In this document: positions 32,563 through 40,910 of the stretch, one piece after another
Position numbering within the stretch: the first letter of the stretch is position 1
Layout: every line of letters starts with the position of its first letter
DNA from: Oligoflexia bacterium
Lineage (GTDB): Bacteria; Bdellovibrionota; UBA1018
DNA length: 42,816 nucleotides
Direction: 5' to 3'
Assembly (NCBI GenBank): GCA_903898645.1
Contig: CAIUGE010000033.1
Span: 1-42,816, forward strand
Position numbers and translations under genes: made by a program
The notes under the pieces: generated by a model
Database searches by the model: none
Seen by the model: the letters and a program-made list of their open reading frames with translations, nothing else
Told to the model about the DNA's origin: nothing

Positions 32563-33129
32563 CTAACACCCATTGTCATATATCCCATGCTGCAATCGCA
32601 TAACTTCTTGGCATTCCTCAAATGAAGATTCCCTGCTCAACCAGCTTTCAGACACTAAATTTACCATATTAGTATTTTGACTATTTGATGGATCCTGACT
32701 TGCCGCACTACCAAACCCCATAAATGGAATAAGAAAAATTCTTGATTGGAACTGATAACGCACACCTTCAAGCCAACTCACTGCTTTTACTGACGGCAGA
32801 AATTGCGGTGGATTACTGATAGCAAGACCCACAACATTGTCGTCACTATAAGTGCCACCATTACCAGCATATCCTTTAGCAATAGATGGCAATCGATCAG
32901 ATGCCCCATTGTATTTCACTGTTGCCTGAATGACCGCAACTGCCCGCTGCCTTTGATCTGACTGACTGGTTGATGCAGAGAGGTAAGCCCTTGCTGCCAT
33001 AAATGTCACATAATGGACATAATTACCAAAAGCAAAAACCATCGCAATATGAAAATAAAAAAAGAGAAAAGAGAGTAAAAGAATCAATCCAAGAACAAAC
33101 TCAATAGTTGATTGACCTTCCTGACGCAT
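32563..33129 (-). CDS. TadE-like minor pseudopilin
   Basis: A 188-residue protein with a short basic leader and the prepilin-type cleavage site Gly|Gln-Ser-Thr-Ile-Glu-Phe at residues 5-10, then a hydrophobic helix. This is the TadE/F pattern; the Glu-Phe in place of Glu-Tyr is common in TadE. The C-terminal 140 residues form an exported globular domain with a cysteine pair near the end (Glu-Cys-Gln-Glu and the final Gly-Cys). It probably primes or caps the pilus after processing by the peptidase encoded just upstream. Confidence 0.85.
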   Translation of the reverse strand: MRQEGQSTIEFVLGLILLLSFLFFYFHIAMVFAFGNYVHYVTFMAARAYLSASTSQSDQRQRAVAVIQATVKYNGASDRLPSIAKGYAGNGGTYSDDNVVGLAISNPPQFLPSVKAVSWLEGVRYQFQSRIFLIPFMGFGSAASQDPSNSQNTNMVNLVSESWLSRESSFEECQEVMRLQHGIYDNGC

Positions 33130-33177
33130 ATGTCTTTTTCGACACGAAGCACTTAAATGCTGAATGAATTCGTACTA

Positions 33178-33720
33178 TCAAAAGTTTGGCGCAACCAAAA
33201 AAAGCCATGCAAGCATCATAGGCACGGCAAATGGCATATGGATCGACGCATCTAATCGTAACGGAACAAAACTCATCTCAGGAAGCAAAGAGAACAGTGT
33301 TGCATACACGCGATAAAAAAAACTTGTTTTTTTCCGCAATGCCTGAAAAAAAAGTACCACAAAAGCAAGAAGTGCTCCCATAAAAAGCGACACCACACCA
33401 ATCGCAAGCGCCGCACCAGGATGGCTCCAGAATCCCAACGCCATCAAAAGTTTGACATCACCTGCGCCTAAAATGCGCGCCACAAAAAGCGGTATAAAGA
33501 GAAAAAATCCCGCGCCTAATCCAAGCGCCGCCTCTCCGAGCTGGACCTGCATAGCACGACAAAAAAGTGCACCTATAAGGCTCGCAAGAATCATTTTATT
33601 ATAAATTTTCCCTGATCGAATATCGCTGATAAGCGCAAAAAGGAGAGTGACCCCTATAGCAAAAATATTAATTTGACCAAGTCGTAAGCTGCAAGCGGCC
33701 TGATTTAAGATCTCGTTCAA
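33178..33720 (-). CDS. tadV: Prepilin peptidase (TadV/CpaA)
   Basis: A 180-residue membrane aspartyl protease that trims Flp prepilins. The catalytic aspartates are Asp33 (Ser-Asp-Ile-Arg-Ser-Gly-Lys-Ile) and Asp88 in Gly-Ala-Gly-Asp-Val-Lys-Leu-Leu. About six membrane helices are present and there is no methyltransferase domain, as usual for TadV. The start is TTG 33720, supported by AGGAGG with a 5-nt spacer. It lies inside the end of the second pilin gene (53-nt overlap). Confidence 0.92.
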   Translation of the reverse strand: MNEILNQAACSLRLGQINIFAIGVTLLFALISDIRSGKIYNKMILASLIGALFCRAMQVQLGEAALGLGAGFFLFIPLFVARILGAGDVKLLMALGFWSHPGAALAIGVVSLFMGALLAFVVLFFQALRKKTSFFYRVYATLFSLLPEMSFVPLRLDASIHMPFAVPMMLAWLFLVAPNF

Positions 33721-33877
33721 GCTGCCCTCCTAGCGTTAATAACCCACTTGTAAGCGTTGCAATAAGCGCCCTCCCGAACTGAAGAGCACCCACAACTGTA
33801 ACACTTAAAATAAGAATATACTCAACTGTCGCCTGACCTTCCTCATCAAGGAAAAAAATCGCCGTTTTCTTGATCAT
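33668..33877 (-). CDS. Flp-type pilin (second copy)
   Basis: A 69-residue prepilin with a short charged leader, the Flp cleavage motif Gly|Gln-Ala-Thr-Val-Glu-Tyr (14-19) and a hydrophobic helix (Ile-Leu-Ile-Leu-Ser-Val). The C-terminal tail is basic. Its ATG overlaps the first pilin stop by 4 nt (ATGA). It is less like typical Flp1 in its tail and may be a minor pilin. Its 3' end overlaps tadV. Confidence 0.87.
   Translation of the reverse strand: MIKKTAIFFLDEEGQATVEYILILSVTVVGALQFGRALIATLTSGLLTLGGQLERDLKSGRLQLTTWSN
33721..33731 (-). promoter_or_regulatory. Ribosome-binding site deciding the TTG start of tadV
   Basis: On the minus strand this reads AGGAGGGCAGC directly before TTG 33720. 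A near-perfect anti-16S match inside the preceding pilin gene shows that the non-ATG start and the 53-nt overlap are genuine. Confidence 0.75.
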
Positions 33878-34071
33878 TGGCCGTTCGATACGCTCTGATC
33901 AATATTCCCGCCAACAGCATCAATAATATGTGTCAATTTGTCGCCGAAGACTTGTTTAAATTTCATCGCTATCATAACAACAACTGACAAAATAAGAATA
34001 TACTCGGTTGTGGACTGGCCTGATTCATCATCGAAAAAGGAGCGGAAACCAGAAACTATCTTTGCTGACAT
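33874..34071 (-). CDS. Flp-type pilin (first copy, probable major pilin)
   Basis: A 65-residue prepilin with leader, cleavage motif Gly|Gln-Ser-Thr-Thr-Glu-Tyr and the helix Ile-Leu-Ile-Leu-Ser-Val-Val-Val-Met. ATG 34071 has a G-rich ribosome-binding site (AAAGGGGGAAA). A longer reading to 34149 would give an unusually long leader and is rejected. Its end overlaps the second pilin by ATGA, so both are made together. Confidence 0.87.
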   Translation of the reverse strand: MSAKIVSGFRSFFDDESGQSTTEYILILSVVVMIAMKFKQVFGDKLTHIIDAVGGNIDQSVSNGQ

Positions 34072-34145
34072 GCATTTCCCCCTTTCTTCTTCGACCTCTA
34101 CTAACTTCATGATACTATATCGGCTAAATTTAAATTTAGTCAAAT

Positions 34146-34937
34146 TCATCCACCAATCTCAAGCATCGCCACATGGTGTCTGCCTGTGTCATTTTTACCA
34201 TAGACTTTCAGAGCCTCAGTAAACAAAATTTCCTTAGATAAGCTTGCATGTTTCATGCCTTCTTCCATCGCCCGCATCAAGCGCGGTACAGAGACTTGAC
34301 TAGATATAAAAAAAATAGCATCGCCAGGCTGAAGACGGTAATCACGCACCTCGGGCTCAAAGGATGCAGTCAAACCAAGCGCAGTGACAGGATATGCTTG
34401 ACTAACAAAAATGTCGCTCTCTTCATCACTTGACAAATCATTGACAAATGGATCTCGTAACTGAGCATACGAATGGGGCTGCAGCAGCCACGAAACATGA
34501 GAACCTCGCATGCACAGCGCCCCACAGGCACCCACACGCGCAAGCGCATACCCTCCGGCATCAACACTGAGCGCAATAAGGGACGCTCCCGTACGCAAGC
34601 CCTGACGTGATGCACCTTTGTGCTCCTTATTCAGCTTGATGAGCAGGTCATGCGCATAGGTCATGCCATTCAGCAGAATATTGCCCGCTAAGGAGAGATC
34701 CGCCCTTAAAACAAAGGGCAAGGTAGCATCTTTATCGCCTACTCCTTGAGAAAGGAAGGAAACAAACCCTTCCTGAGCTTGCGTCCAAGTCTTGGCATCA
34801 CCAAAATATTCTGAAAAAATAAGGAAATTCTTGTCAGGACGAACAATAAAAGTATCTGACTGCACTACTGCGTTGTCACGCACAGAGTGACTCGATGCAT
34901 CAAAAACCCAAAGTTTTGCAAAAGGATTACGACTCAT
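34146..34937 (-). CDS. PP2C-like protein lacking metal ligands (probable pseudophosphatase)
   Basis: A 263-residue protein with a PP2C-like layout. It has an N-terminal Ser-His-Ser-Val-Arg-Asp-Asn segment where PP2C has Gly-x-x-Arg-x-x-Asn-Glu-Asp, and a central Tyr-Ala-Leu-Ala-Arg-Val-Gly-Ala-Cys-Gly-Ala where PP2C has Val-Gly-Asp-Ser-Arg-Ala. A late Gln-Pro-Gly-Asp-Ala-Ile-Phe-Phe-Ile-Ser-Ser segment matches the strand before the last aspartate motif. The aspartates that hold the two metal ions are not where expected, so activity is doubtful. ATG 34937 overlaps the FHA gene stop by 11 nt. It may bind phosphorylated partners of the FHA proteins. Confidence 0.6.
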   Translation of the reverse strand: MSRNPFAKLWVFDASSHSVRDNAVVQSDTFIVRPDKNFLIFSEYFGDAKTWTQAQEGFVSFLSQGVGDKDATLPFVLRADLSLAGNILLNGMTYAHDLLIKLNKEHKGASRQGLRTGASLIALSVDAGGYALARVGACGALCMRGSHVSWLLQPHSYAQLRDPFVNDLSSDEESDIFVSQAYPVTALGLTASFEPEVRDYRLQPGDAIFFISSQVSVPRLMRAMEEGMKHASLSKEILFTEALKVYGKNDTGRHHVAMLEIGG

Positions 34938-36984
34938 CTTCTTTTTTCCTAAAATAGTGCGATAGTTTACGCATAGCCCGATCGTGGTACTCATCATCAA
35001 CTGGGGCGACTTTCAGACATTCACGAAACTTTTTCTGCGCCTCATCAAACTCACTATACCCTTCGGCTAAAATCGCTTCCGTATAAATGCCACGAGCACG
35101 TTCATGCAGCACAAGCTTGACACGAGCCAATCCATCCCGCCAGCTGTTATCACGTGGATCGATAGCAGCTACCTTCTTATAAGAAACTATCGCCTCCTCA
35201 TAATGCGCCTCTTTTTCTTGCTTCTGCGCTTCCTCCAAAAGAGGATCTCGCTTCTTTTTAAGAGCCCTAGCAGCCGCATCGATCTGAGCCCGAGCGTGAC
35301 GCATCAATCCAGGCAACTCTGCTCCTGATGTAAGGACTTTCTTATAGACCGTCACTGCATCATAGTAACGTTCTTCTTGATACAACGCATCTGCATTAGC
35401 AGCAATTTTCTTTGCATTTTTATTCAGATCTCGCTGAATAGAATCCTTCTCAGCTTGCAGTCGTTTTTTCTCTTCAAAAGATTCGACTATACGCCGCCAA
35501 TCTGCAACAGCTGGATTGTCAGGATCAATGGAAAGCACCTGAGCGAAAAGCTCACGCGCATCATCATATTTTTTCTCTTTCATCTTCTTACTTGTTTCAA
35601 TCACCAATGCCTCAACTTTAGCCTTAAGCCTCATCTCGTCTGCTTTTTTCTTTCTCTCATCTTCCATTGCCTCAAGTTTCTTTTTGCCTTCTTTGGCATA
35701 TCTGAGTATTTCTTGGGAATCTTTAAAATCTTGGATAATAGAAAATATTTTAGAAATTTCAAAAATAGCTTTGTCGTACTCTTTATGAGTATAATAATCA
35801 AAAGCAAGCCCATGCTGAGCTTCAATAAATCGTTTCTGCAAATCAGGCAATGCTTCAAAACTGGTCGCTACTGTCTTAGCAGCATCCTTAGCGACAAGAG
35901 GTGAAGTGCTTGCTGGAGCAGGAGCCGCTTTTTTAACAACCACAGGTTTCGTATCATCCATCAAAAACCAGAAAAGTGCTAAAACAACAGCAACACCTAA
36001 ACTCTGCTGCATCTTTGGAAGCGCACGGAATTTATCAAGCAATGTTTTTTTTGACTGCAATTCAGGCGCAATACCTACAATTGAAGGAGCCGCTTCTTCA
36101 ATTGGCGACTCTTCTACTTGCTCAAAAATACCATTTTCTTCCTGCGAAGGCACAAACTCGTCTTGTTCAATCTCAGGAACTGACTCAACAAGACTCTCTT
36201 GCTTAGCAATGTAATCATTACTCATGATCCCAACGCGGAACTCAGTATCAGCTATACGTATGCGATCTTCACCAGATAAAGTACTTGACTCCTTGATTTG
36301 TTGGCCATTGAGATACACGCCATTAACAGAACCAAGATCCTCAAGCACAATAGATAAACCACGCCGCAAGATACGCGCATGCTGCCGCGAGGCTTTTTGG
36401 TCATTCAGCACAATATCGCACTCAGGACTACGACCTAAGACAATCTCCCCATCCAGGATCTCCCGGATCTGACAGTTTGCTTGACCTTCCTCAAAGTAAA
36501 GTGCCACATTAACATGATCCATATCCATAATGCTTGTTTTAGCATCATCATCTTCCTGCATAACAAATGCGGGCTCTTCTTCAATTTTTTCTTCCGCATC
36601 GAGCTGCAGGACTTCTCCTCCTTCAATGACTGCAAGCGAAGGTTCATCTGGCACCAGCGCCCGCTCTTCTGCTGGCTTTTCAGCAGGCTGCACGTCTATC
36701 CCCTCATGGATACGGAGCTCAAAATCACCAACTCCAAGCACATCCCCTAACTTCAGGGTCGCCTGATCACGCTGTGCCCCATTCACCAGAATCCGTGCAA
36801 GATCACTTTTTTTCTCAAGAAAAATACCGCGACCAACAAGTCGCAACATCCCATGCCGACGACTAATGCTTGGATGATCGAGTCTTATAGGACAATCAGG
36901 ACCACGCCCAAAGAGCATTTCGCCCTCTAAATTATAATCTGCAAGTGCCTGCCCTGATTGATAGACCGCCAGGCGCAGTGCCAT
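34927..36984 (-). CDS. Membrane protein with two FHA domains and TPR repeats
   Basis: A 685-residue protein. FHA-1 (about 1-95) has Gly-Arg-Gly-Pro-Asp-Cys-Pro-Ile (26-33) and Ser-Arg-Arg-His (41-44) but lacks the Ser-x-Asn-Gly turn. FHA-2 (about 158-255) is complete: Gly-Arg-Ser-Pro-Glu-Cys-Asp-Ile (184-191), Ser-Arg-Gln-His (199-202), Ser-Val-Asn-Gly (219-222). An acidic linker and a single membrane helix (about 326-344) follow, then about 300 residues of TPR and Lys/Glu-rich helices that would lie in the periplasm. FHA domains bind phosphothreonine peptides, so this links a phospho-signal inside to the pilus scaffold outside. Its ATG overlaps the previous stop (TAATG). Confidence 0.88.
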   Translation of the reverse strand: MALRLAVYQSGQALADYNLEGEMLFGRGPDCPIRLDHPSISRRHGMLRLVGRGIFLEKKSDLARILVNGAQRDQATLKLGDVLGVGDFELRIHEGIDVQPAEKPAEERALVPDEPSLAVIEGGEVLQLDAEEKIEEEPAFVMQEDDDAKTSIMDMDHVNVALYFEEGQANCQIREILDGEIVLGRSPECDIVLNDQKASRQHARILRRGLSIVLEDLGSVNGVYLNGQQIKESSTLSGEDRIRIADTEFRVGIMSNDYIAKQESLVESVPEIEQDEFVPSQEENGIFEQVEESPIEEAAPSIVGIAPELQSKKTLLDKFRALPKMQQSLGVAVVLALFWFLMDDTKPVVVKKAAPAPASTSPLVAKDAAKTVATSFEALPDLQKRFIEAQHGLAFDYYTHKEYDKAIFEISKIFSIIQDFKDSQEILRYAKEGKKKLEAMEDERKKKADEMRLKAKVEALVIETSKKMKEKKYDDARELFAQVLSIDPDNPAVADWRRIVESFEEKKRLQAEKDSIQRDLNKNAKKIAANADALYQEERYYDAVTVYKKVLTSGAELPGLMRHARAQIDAAARALKKKRDPLLEEAQKQEKEAHYEEAIVSYKKVAAIDPRDNSWRDGLARVKLVLHERARGIYTEAILAEGYSEFDEAQKKFRECLKVAPVDDEYHDRAMRKLSHYFRKKEDES

Positions 36985-37925
36985 TAGCTGCCACCATCCA
37001 GATCATGCATAATTTTATCCACCCGTTCTTTTGCTTCCAAATACCGTGGACTCGACTGATCTCGATAAAGGAGCCGCATCACACTTTGGAATTGTCCTCT
37101 TGCCGAGCGTAACTTGCCAGCATCGAATTCTTTTTTTCCTACCTGCAAGAAAAACTTCACTGACTCATCAATAGATTTATCACAATTTTCTAAGTAGATA
37201 CTTGCAAGCGTATGATTAGGCGAAATCTGGAGCACCGTCTCAAATTGTACCTTCGCACGCCTAAAATTACCTGCAAAGTACTCGCGCAACCCATCTTTCA
37301 TAATAGCCTCAGCCATGCGGTTCGCATCTGCATGAGGCAAATAACGCTCCAAATCCTTCGATTCAGACTCAAGAACTTGCTTCATAAAAGGTATCTTAGG
37401 GCGCTTGCCATTAGGTAATAAAAAGAGGAGCACCAGCACACACACCACCACAATCAGAATAATTCGCCTTCTATCAGGCTTATTGCCACCAAGCTGTTGC
37501 CGCCGCATCTTCAGAGCTTTTTGGTCATCTAACCGCTCCTGCATAGGCTTTGGTGGCATCGTCAGAACCTTTGTCCCTGCCTCAACAGGGACAAATTCTA
37601 AAATAGTATCTCCAATCCCCAGTGCATCACCCGGCCGCAAGGTCGCTTCTTTAACAAGATCCCCATTCCAGAGAAATCCATTAGCACTCCCACGATCAAC
37701 TGCTTTCCATACCCCCGCTTGCAGTACCAATGCAGCATGCACACGTGACGCCTTAGGGTCAGAAATAACAACATCACATGTTTCAGCTCGTCCTAAAGTT
37801 ACTTGAGGTACAAAGATACTATAGACACACCCAAGATCAATGCCTTGAGACACTTTAAGCCGGACAAGTTCCCCAGCTTGTTTCTTACCCGCATCCTGAC
37901 TGCGTAACTTAAGAACAGACGCCAT
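36984..37925 (-). CDS. Membrane protein with FHA domain and TPR-like tail
   Basis: A 313-residue protein. It has an FHA domain (about 18-112; Gly-Arg-Ala-Glu-Thr-Cys-Asp-Val 45-52, Ser-Arg-Val-His 60-63, Gly-Ser-Ala-Asn-Gly 79-83), a basic linker, a membrane helix (about 153-171) and a periplasmic helical region with two TPR-like units. The layout matches the two-FHA protein next to it, so the two are probably diverged duplicates. It starts 5 nt after the FHA sensor gene and overlaps the next gene by TAATG. Confidence 0.87.
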   Translation of the reverse strand: MASVLKLRSQDAGKKQAGELVRLKVSQGIDLGCVYSIFVPQVTLGRAETCDVVISDPKASRVHAALVLQAGVWKAVDRGSANGFLWNGDLVKEATLRPGDALGIGDTILEFVPVEAGTKVLTMPPKPMQERLDDQKALKMRRQQLGGNKPDRRRIILIVVVCVLVLLFLLPNGKRPKIPFMKQVLESESKDLERYLPHADANRMAEAIMKDGLREYFAGNFRRAKVQFETVLQISPNHTLASIYLENCDKSIDESVKFFLQVGKKEFDAGKLRSARGQFQSVMRLLYRDQSSPRYLEAKERVDKIMHDLDGGS

Positions 37926-37930
37926 CTTTT

Positions 37931-39526
37931 TTAACCACTCTCATCGGATTGCCGAACGGCAAGCATCATGTAACAACGCGCCGATCCCATCGATGCACCA
38001 AATCCTGATACATAGACCGCATAGCTTATGCCAGAAAAATCAAAATCCTCCTTTTGCGATTCGCCTCCATTCTGGACCCGGTCAAACAGATCACGCACGA
38101 ATGCCCCTAAAGCCTGATCACGGGCCACATCCTGTATTTCCATACCGAGCGAACCTTCTGATCGAATGCCGCTTATCTCCTCAAAAAGCGAATTGATGAA
38201 CAATAGCTTGCGATCAGCATCACAGAGCACCACCCCCCCAATATCACCCAAAAATCGAAGCGCAGGCACAAGCTCCTCAGCATAGGCGCGTCTATTATCT
38301 TGAGATTCAAATCCGCCCCCCATCGAAGATGTTTTTGGAATACGAATCAATGCCGCATTAATCATATCCCAGAGACTATTTGTCTCTGTAAAAAGGTACT
38401 CATGCGTCACTTGACTCAACTCACCTTTGAGTGCCCGGTCCATATCCTCAGTCAGGATTTCTAATGGCCGAAGAAATAATTTATAGAGAACGAAAAAGAT
38501 AATAAAAGCAATCAGCGCTGTCAGAATCAACACCTCAGAATACATAACCCCAACTTCACCAAATCCAGGGATTGCAAGTGAGCTATCGATTGAGACAATC
38601 GCCATCGCAACAATCACATTACGACCCACAGCTGGATTCAAAACTTTGACCGGCTCCACTGCAACGACAAGATCATCATCCTGAATGCTCGTAAACCCTG
38701 TTTCCCGGCCCTTACGAAACGCATCACGTGCCCGCACAGCAATCGTTGCCTCAGCGCCTGACGAAAGATAGCTATTCAACTTGGTCGCAGGAGCAATGAT
38801 ACGGCTATCAAGATCAATCAGCACAGCCGTCATCACACCTTCTGCTGATTCAACCGATCCAATTTCAGCTTTCGTTTCATTATGGGCAGCCAAAAATTGC
38901 GAATTCATCTCAACAATTTGATGTGCCATAAAGGATGCTCGCCGCGCTGTTTCCTGTAAAATACTTTTCCTATTAGCATCAACAAGAGGCGTGACAGAAA
39001 AAAGGAGATTCAAGATAAGAAAAAAACCCAGCATACCAACACCCATCACCTGGAGCTCATACTTGGTATTCATTGTATAAAATGGAGGCATTATTTTTTC
39101 ATTAAAGAAAAAAACCATTTTTTCCTTTAATGTCTTAGGTGGCGCTGGCGCATAAAAATCCTGCACTGGAGCATCGATAGCCTCAGGCAACGCAAATACA
39201 TCTGTATCTTTCTTCTTAAGTGGCAATTTTTTCTTTTCAGCAGAAAAGAGAACCTCAAAGATAGTCTCACCAATACTCAGCCTGTCACCAATTTGCAATT
39301 CCTTCTCACGAATCAACATGCCATTGACGAAGGTTCCATTTGAACTTCCAAGATCACGCGCCCGCATTGCTGAATTTTCAACATAAATCACACAATGCTG
39401 CTTTGAAACCCGTACAGACGGCAATACAATATCATTTCCTGCCACTCGCCCAATTGTAAATTTCCCTGGATTCAGTACATGTGTATGCCCTTTATCAATC
39501 CCGTCTATGATTTTAAGCTTATACAT
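37931..39526 (-). CDS. FHA-domain membrane sensor with periplasmic domain and PAS-like tail
   Basis: A 531-residue protein with an unusual order. An FHA domain (about 1-95; Gly-Arg-Val-Ala-Gly-Asn-Asp-Ile 26-33, Ser-Lys-Gln-His 41-44, Ser-Ser-Asn-Gly-Thr 61-65) is followed by a membrane helix (about 159-180). A periplasmic region of about 145 residues resembles Cache-type sensors. A second helix (about 327-350), a HAMP-like stretch (Leu-Arg-Pro-Leu-Glu...Met-Asp-Arg-Ala-Leu-Lys-Gly-Glu-Leu) and a PAS-like domain (about 420-500) end the protein. No kinase or cyclase domain follows, so output probably runs through protein contacts. A strong ribosome-binding site (GGGAGGG) precedes ATG 39526, which lies inside the end of the DUF192 gene (22-nt overlap). 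Confidence 0.82.
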   Translation of the reverse strand: MYKLKIIDGIDKGHTHVLNPGKFTIGRVAGNDIVLPSVRVSKQHCVIYVENSAMRARDLGSSNGTFVNGMLIREKELQIGDRLSIGETIFEVLFSAEKKKLPLKKKDTDVFALPEAIDAPVQDFYAPAPPKTLKEKMVFFFNEKIMPPFYTMNTKYELQVMGVGMLGFFLILNLLFSVTPLVDANRKSILQETARRASFMAHQIVEMNSQFLAAHNETKAEIGSVESAEGVMTAVLIDLDSRIIAPATKLNSYLSSGAEATIAVRARDAFRKGRETGFTSIQDDDLVVAVEPVKVLNPAVGRNVIVAMAIVSIDSSLAIPGFGEVGVMYSEVLILTALIAFIIFFVLYKLFLRPLEILTEDMDRALKGELSQVTHEYLFTETNSLWDMINAALIRIPKTSSMGGGFESQDNRRAYAEELVPALRFLGDIGGVVLCDADRKLLFINSLFEEISGIRSEGSLGMEIQDVARDQALGAFVRDLFDRVQNGGESQKEDFDFSGISYAVYVSGFGASMGSARCYMMLAVRQSDESG

Positions 39527-39879
39527 ATGGTCCCTCCCACCAAAAGATCGAAATGTGCTATTGCGTTTTCAGCCAATTCCAAAGTGGTATCTGCATGCCA
39601 ATCCATACAAACAAACTGCCATGGCCGCACACATGGACGGGTACTTGAAATAACAAACAGAAAAGGATCCTGAGTACGCTTCAGAAAAACGACATCAATT
39701 GTGCATCGCATAAAAAGTGTATGGATACTCCTGCAGGCCGGAAAAAGCATGCCTACTTGCATACCAATATGAGATTTATGCAAAAACCCCCGCGCCTTAT
39801 GCAAGAAACTCTTTGCTAAAAAACAATGCTCAAGAAAAGGTGTCTTTTCTGATACCTTTCTCAATGATACTTGTTGCAT
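39505..39879 (-). CDS. DUF192 family protein
   Basis: A 124-residue protein matching DUF192: Lys-Ala-Arg-Gly-Phe-Leu early, then Gly-Met-Leu-Phe-Pro-Ala-Cys-Arg-Ser-Ile-His-Thr-Leu-Phe-Met-Arg-Cys-Thr-Ile-Asp-Val and a late Leu-Glu-Leu-Ala. Unlike many members it has no signal peptide. Function of the family is unknown. ATG 39879 directly follows the tadC stop (TAGATG) and has a strong ribosome-binding site (CCAGGAGGGG) within tadC, so it belongs to the Tad operon. Confidence 0.85.
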   Translation of the reverse strand: MQQVSLRKVSEKTPFLEHCFLAKSFLHKARGFLHKSHIGMQVGMLFPACRSIHTLFMRCTIDVVFLKRTQDPFLFVISSTRPCVRPWQFVCMDWHADTTLELAENAIAHFDLLVGGTICISLKS

Positions 39880-40806
39880 CTACACCCCTCCTGGATAGAT
39901 AAAACCTAACAAAAACGGTCCAAAAATCATCAACATCACAGCAGGCAAAATAAAAAGCACAAGAGGCAAGAGGACCATCTGGGCCGCTGCAACGCCAGCT
40001 TTTTCAGCACGAAGCATCCGTTCAGACCGGATAGTCTCAGACTGCTGCCTCAAAATCTTTCCAATCGATGCGCCCATCTGGTCAGCTGAGATCAAAATTG
40101 CCACAAAAGAATTCACTTCAGACATAGCAATGCGGGCAGCCATTTCACGTAATGCCTCGGCACGGGACGCACCCACTTTGATTTCTTTCAAGAGCTGTGC
40201 AAACTCATCCACAAGAGGTGATTTTTTTGCTTTATCAACTACCTTGCCAATAGCTCCAACAAAATCGAGTCCTGCCTCAGTTGATAAAGCCAGAAGATCG
40301 ACAATAAAAGGCATCGAACGCAGCACTTTTTTCTGCCTTGCTGCAACTCTGCTATTGACCCAAAAATCAGGATAAAACCAGCCTGCAATGCCCGTAGCTA
40401 ACACCCAGTACCAAGCAACAGCAATAAAATCTCCAGCATTGAGCACACCGCCCACAAGGGGGAAGAAAACAATCAAAAGCGCCTTAAAGGAAATAAACTC
40501 ATCTGGTGTGAGCTCATCTTTGAGCCCCCCCGCAATCAATTTTCGTCTATAAATTTTCCGCCTGACGTCCCAAAAAGGCTTACCCCGAATCATAGGAACA
40601 AGATACTGTGTGAAAAACGGTCGTAGTATTCTAACAAGAAAATTACTTGACACCCTATCGCGTAATTCTGCCAAATTCTCTTGTGCAGCTCGGCTCTCCT
40701 GCTCATCAAGCAGCATCCGAGCTAAAATAAACGCTCCCACCCCAATAAGTCCGTAAGCGGCATTGAGAACAAGCTGACCTGTCTCCATAGATTCTAAATG
40801 GATCAT
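39880..40806 (-). CDS. tadC: Tad pilus inner-membrane platform protein TadC
   Basis: A 308-residue T2SF-domain protein. The TadC pattern is clear: Leu-Arg-Ser-Met-Pro-Phe-Ile-Val-Asp-Leu-Leu-Ala-Leu-Ser-Thr-Glu-Ala-Gly-Leu-Asp, then Ala-Asp-Gln-Met-Gly-Ala-Ser-Ile-Gly and Arg-Ala-Glu-Lys-Ala-Gly. The end is Leu-Pro-Leu-Val-Leu-Phe-Ile-Leu-Pro-Ala. It is the first gene of the leftward pilus operon and is separated from its partner tadB by twelve other genes. ATG 40806 is favoured (AGAAGG just upstream); TTG 40809 is adjacent. Confidence 0.92.
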   Translation of the reverse strand: MIHLESMETGQLVLNAAYGLIGVGAFILARMLLDEQESRAAQENLAELRDRVSSNFLVRILRPFFTQYLVPMIRGKPFWDVRRKIYRRKLIAGGLKDELTPDEFISFKALLIVFFPLVGGVLNAGDFIAVAWYWVLATGIAGWFYPDFWVNSRVAARQKKVLRSMPFIVDLLALSTEAGLDFVGAIGKVVDKAKKSPLVDEFAQLLKEIKVGASRAEALREMAARIAMSEVNSFVAILISADQMGASIGKILRQQSETIRSERMLRAEKAGVAAAQMVLLPLVLFILPAVMLMIFGPFLLGFIYPGGV

Positions 40807-40858
40807 CAACCTTCTATCGGTACAAGCGACTGTCTACACACTGTGTTACGACGAAAAA

Positions 40859-40872
40859 AATAGGCACCTATT
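40859..40872. repeat. Palindrome between divergent tadC and nagZ
   Basis: AATAGG-CA-CCTATT, a perfect 6-bp inverted repeat, with a run of A on its left side (T on the minus strand). It lies about 55 bp upstream of tadC and 40 bp upstream of nagZ. It could be an operator for the Tad operon or a weak leader terminator on the minus strand. Confidence 0.5.
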
Positions 40873-40910
40873 CCTAAAAAAGGTAGACTGAAGCAGAGGA
40901 TGACATTCCT

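Noticed and set aside
34072-34149. A longer start for the first Flp pilin at 34149
   Set aside because: It would give a leader of about 45 residues; ATG 34071 has a good ribosome-binding site and a normal Flp leader length.
35377-35904. A 175-codon plus-strand open frame with many Phe and Leu, membrane-like
   Set aside because: It is the antisense of Lys/Glu-rich TPR helices of the FHA protein; AAA and GAA codons read as Phe-rich on the other strand.
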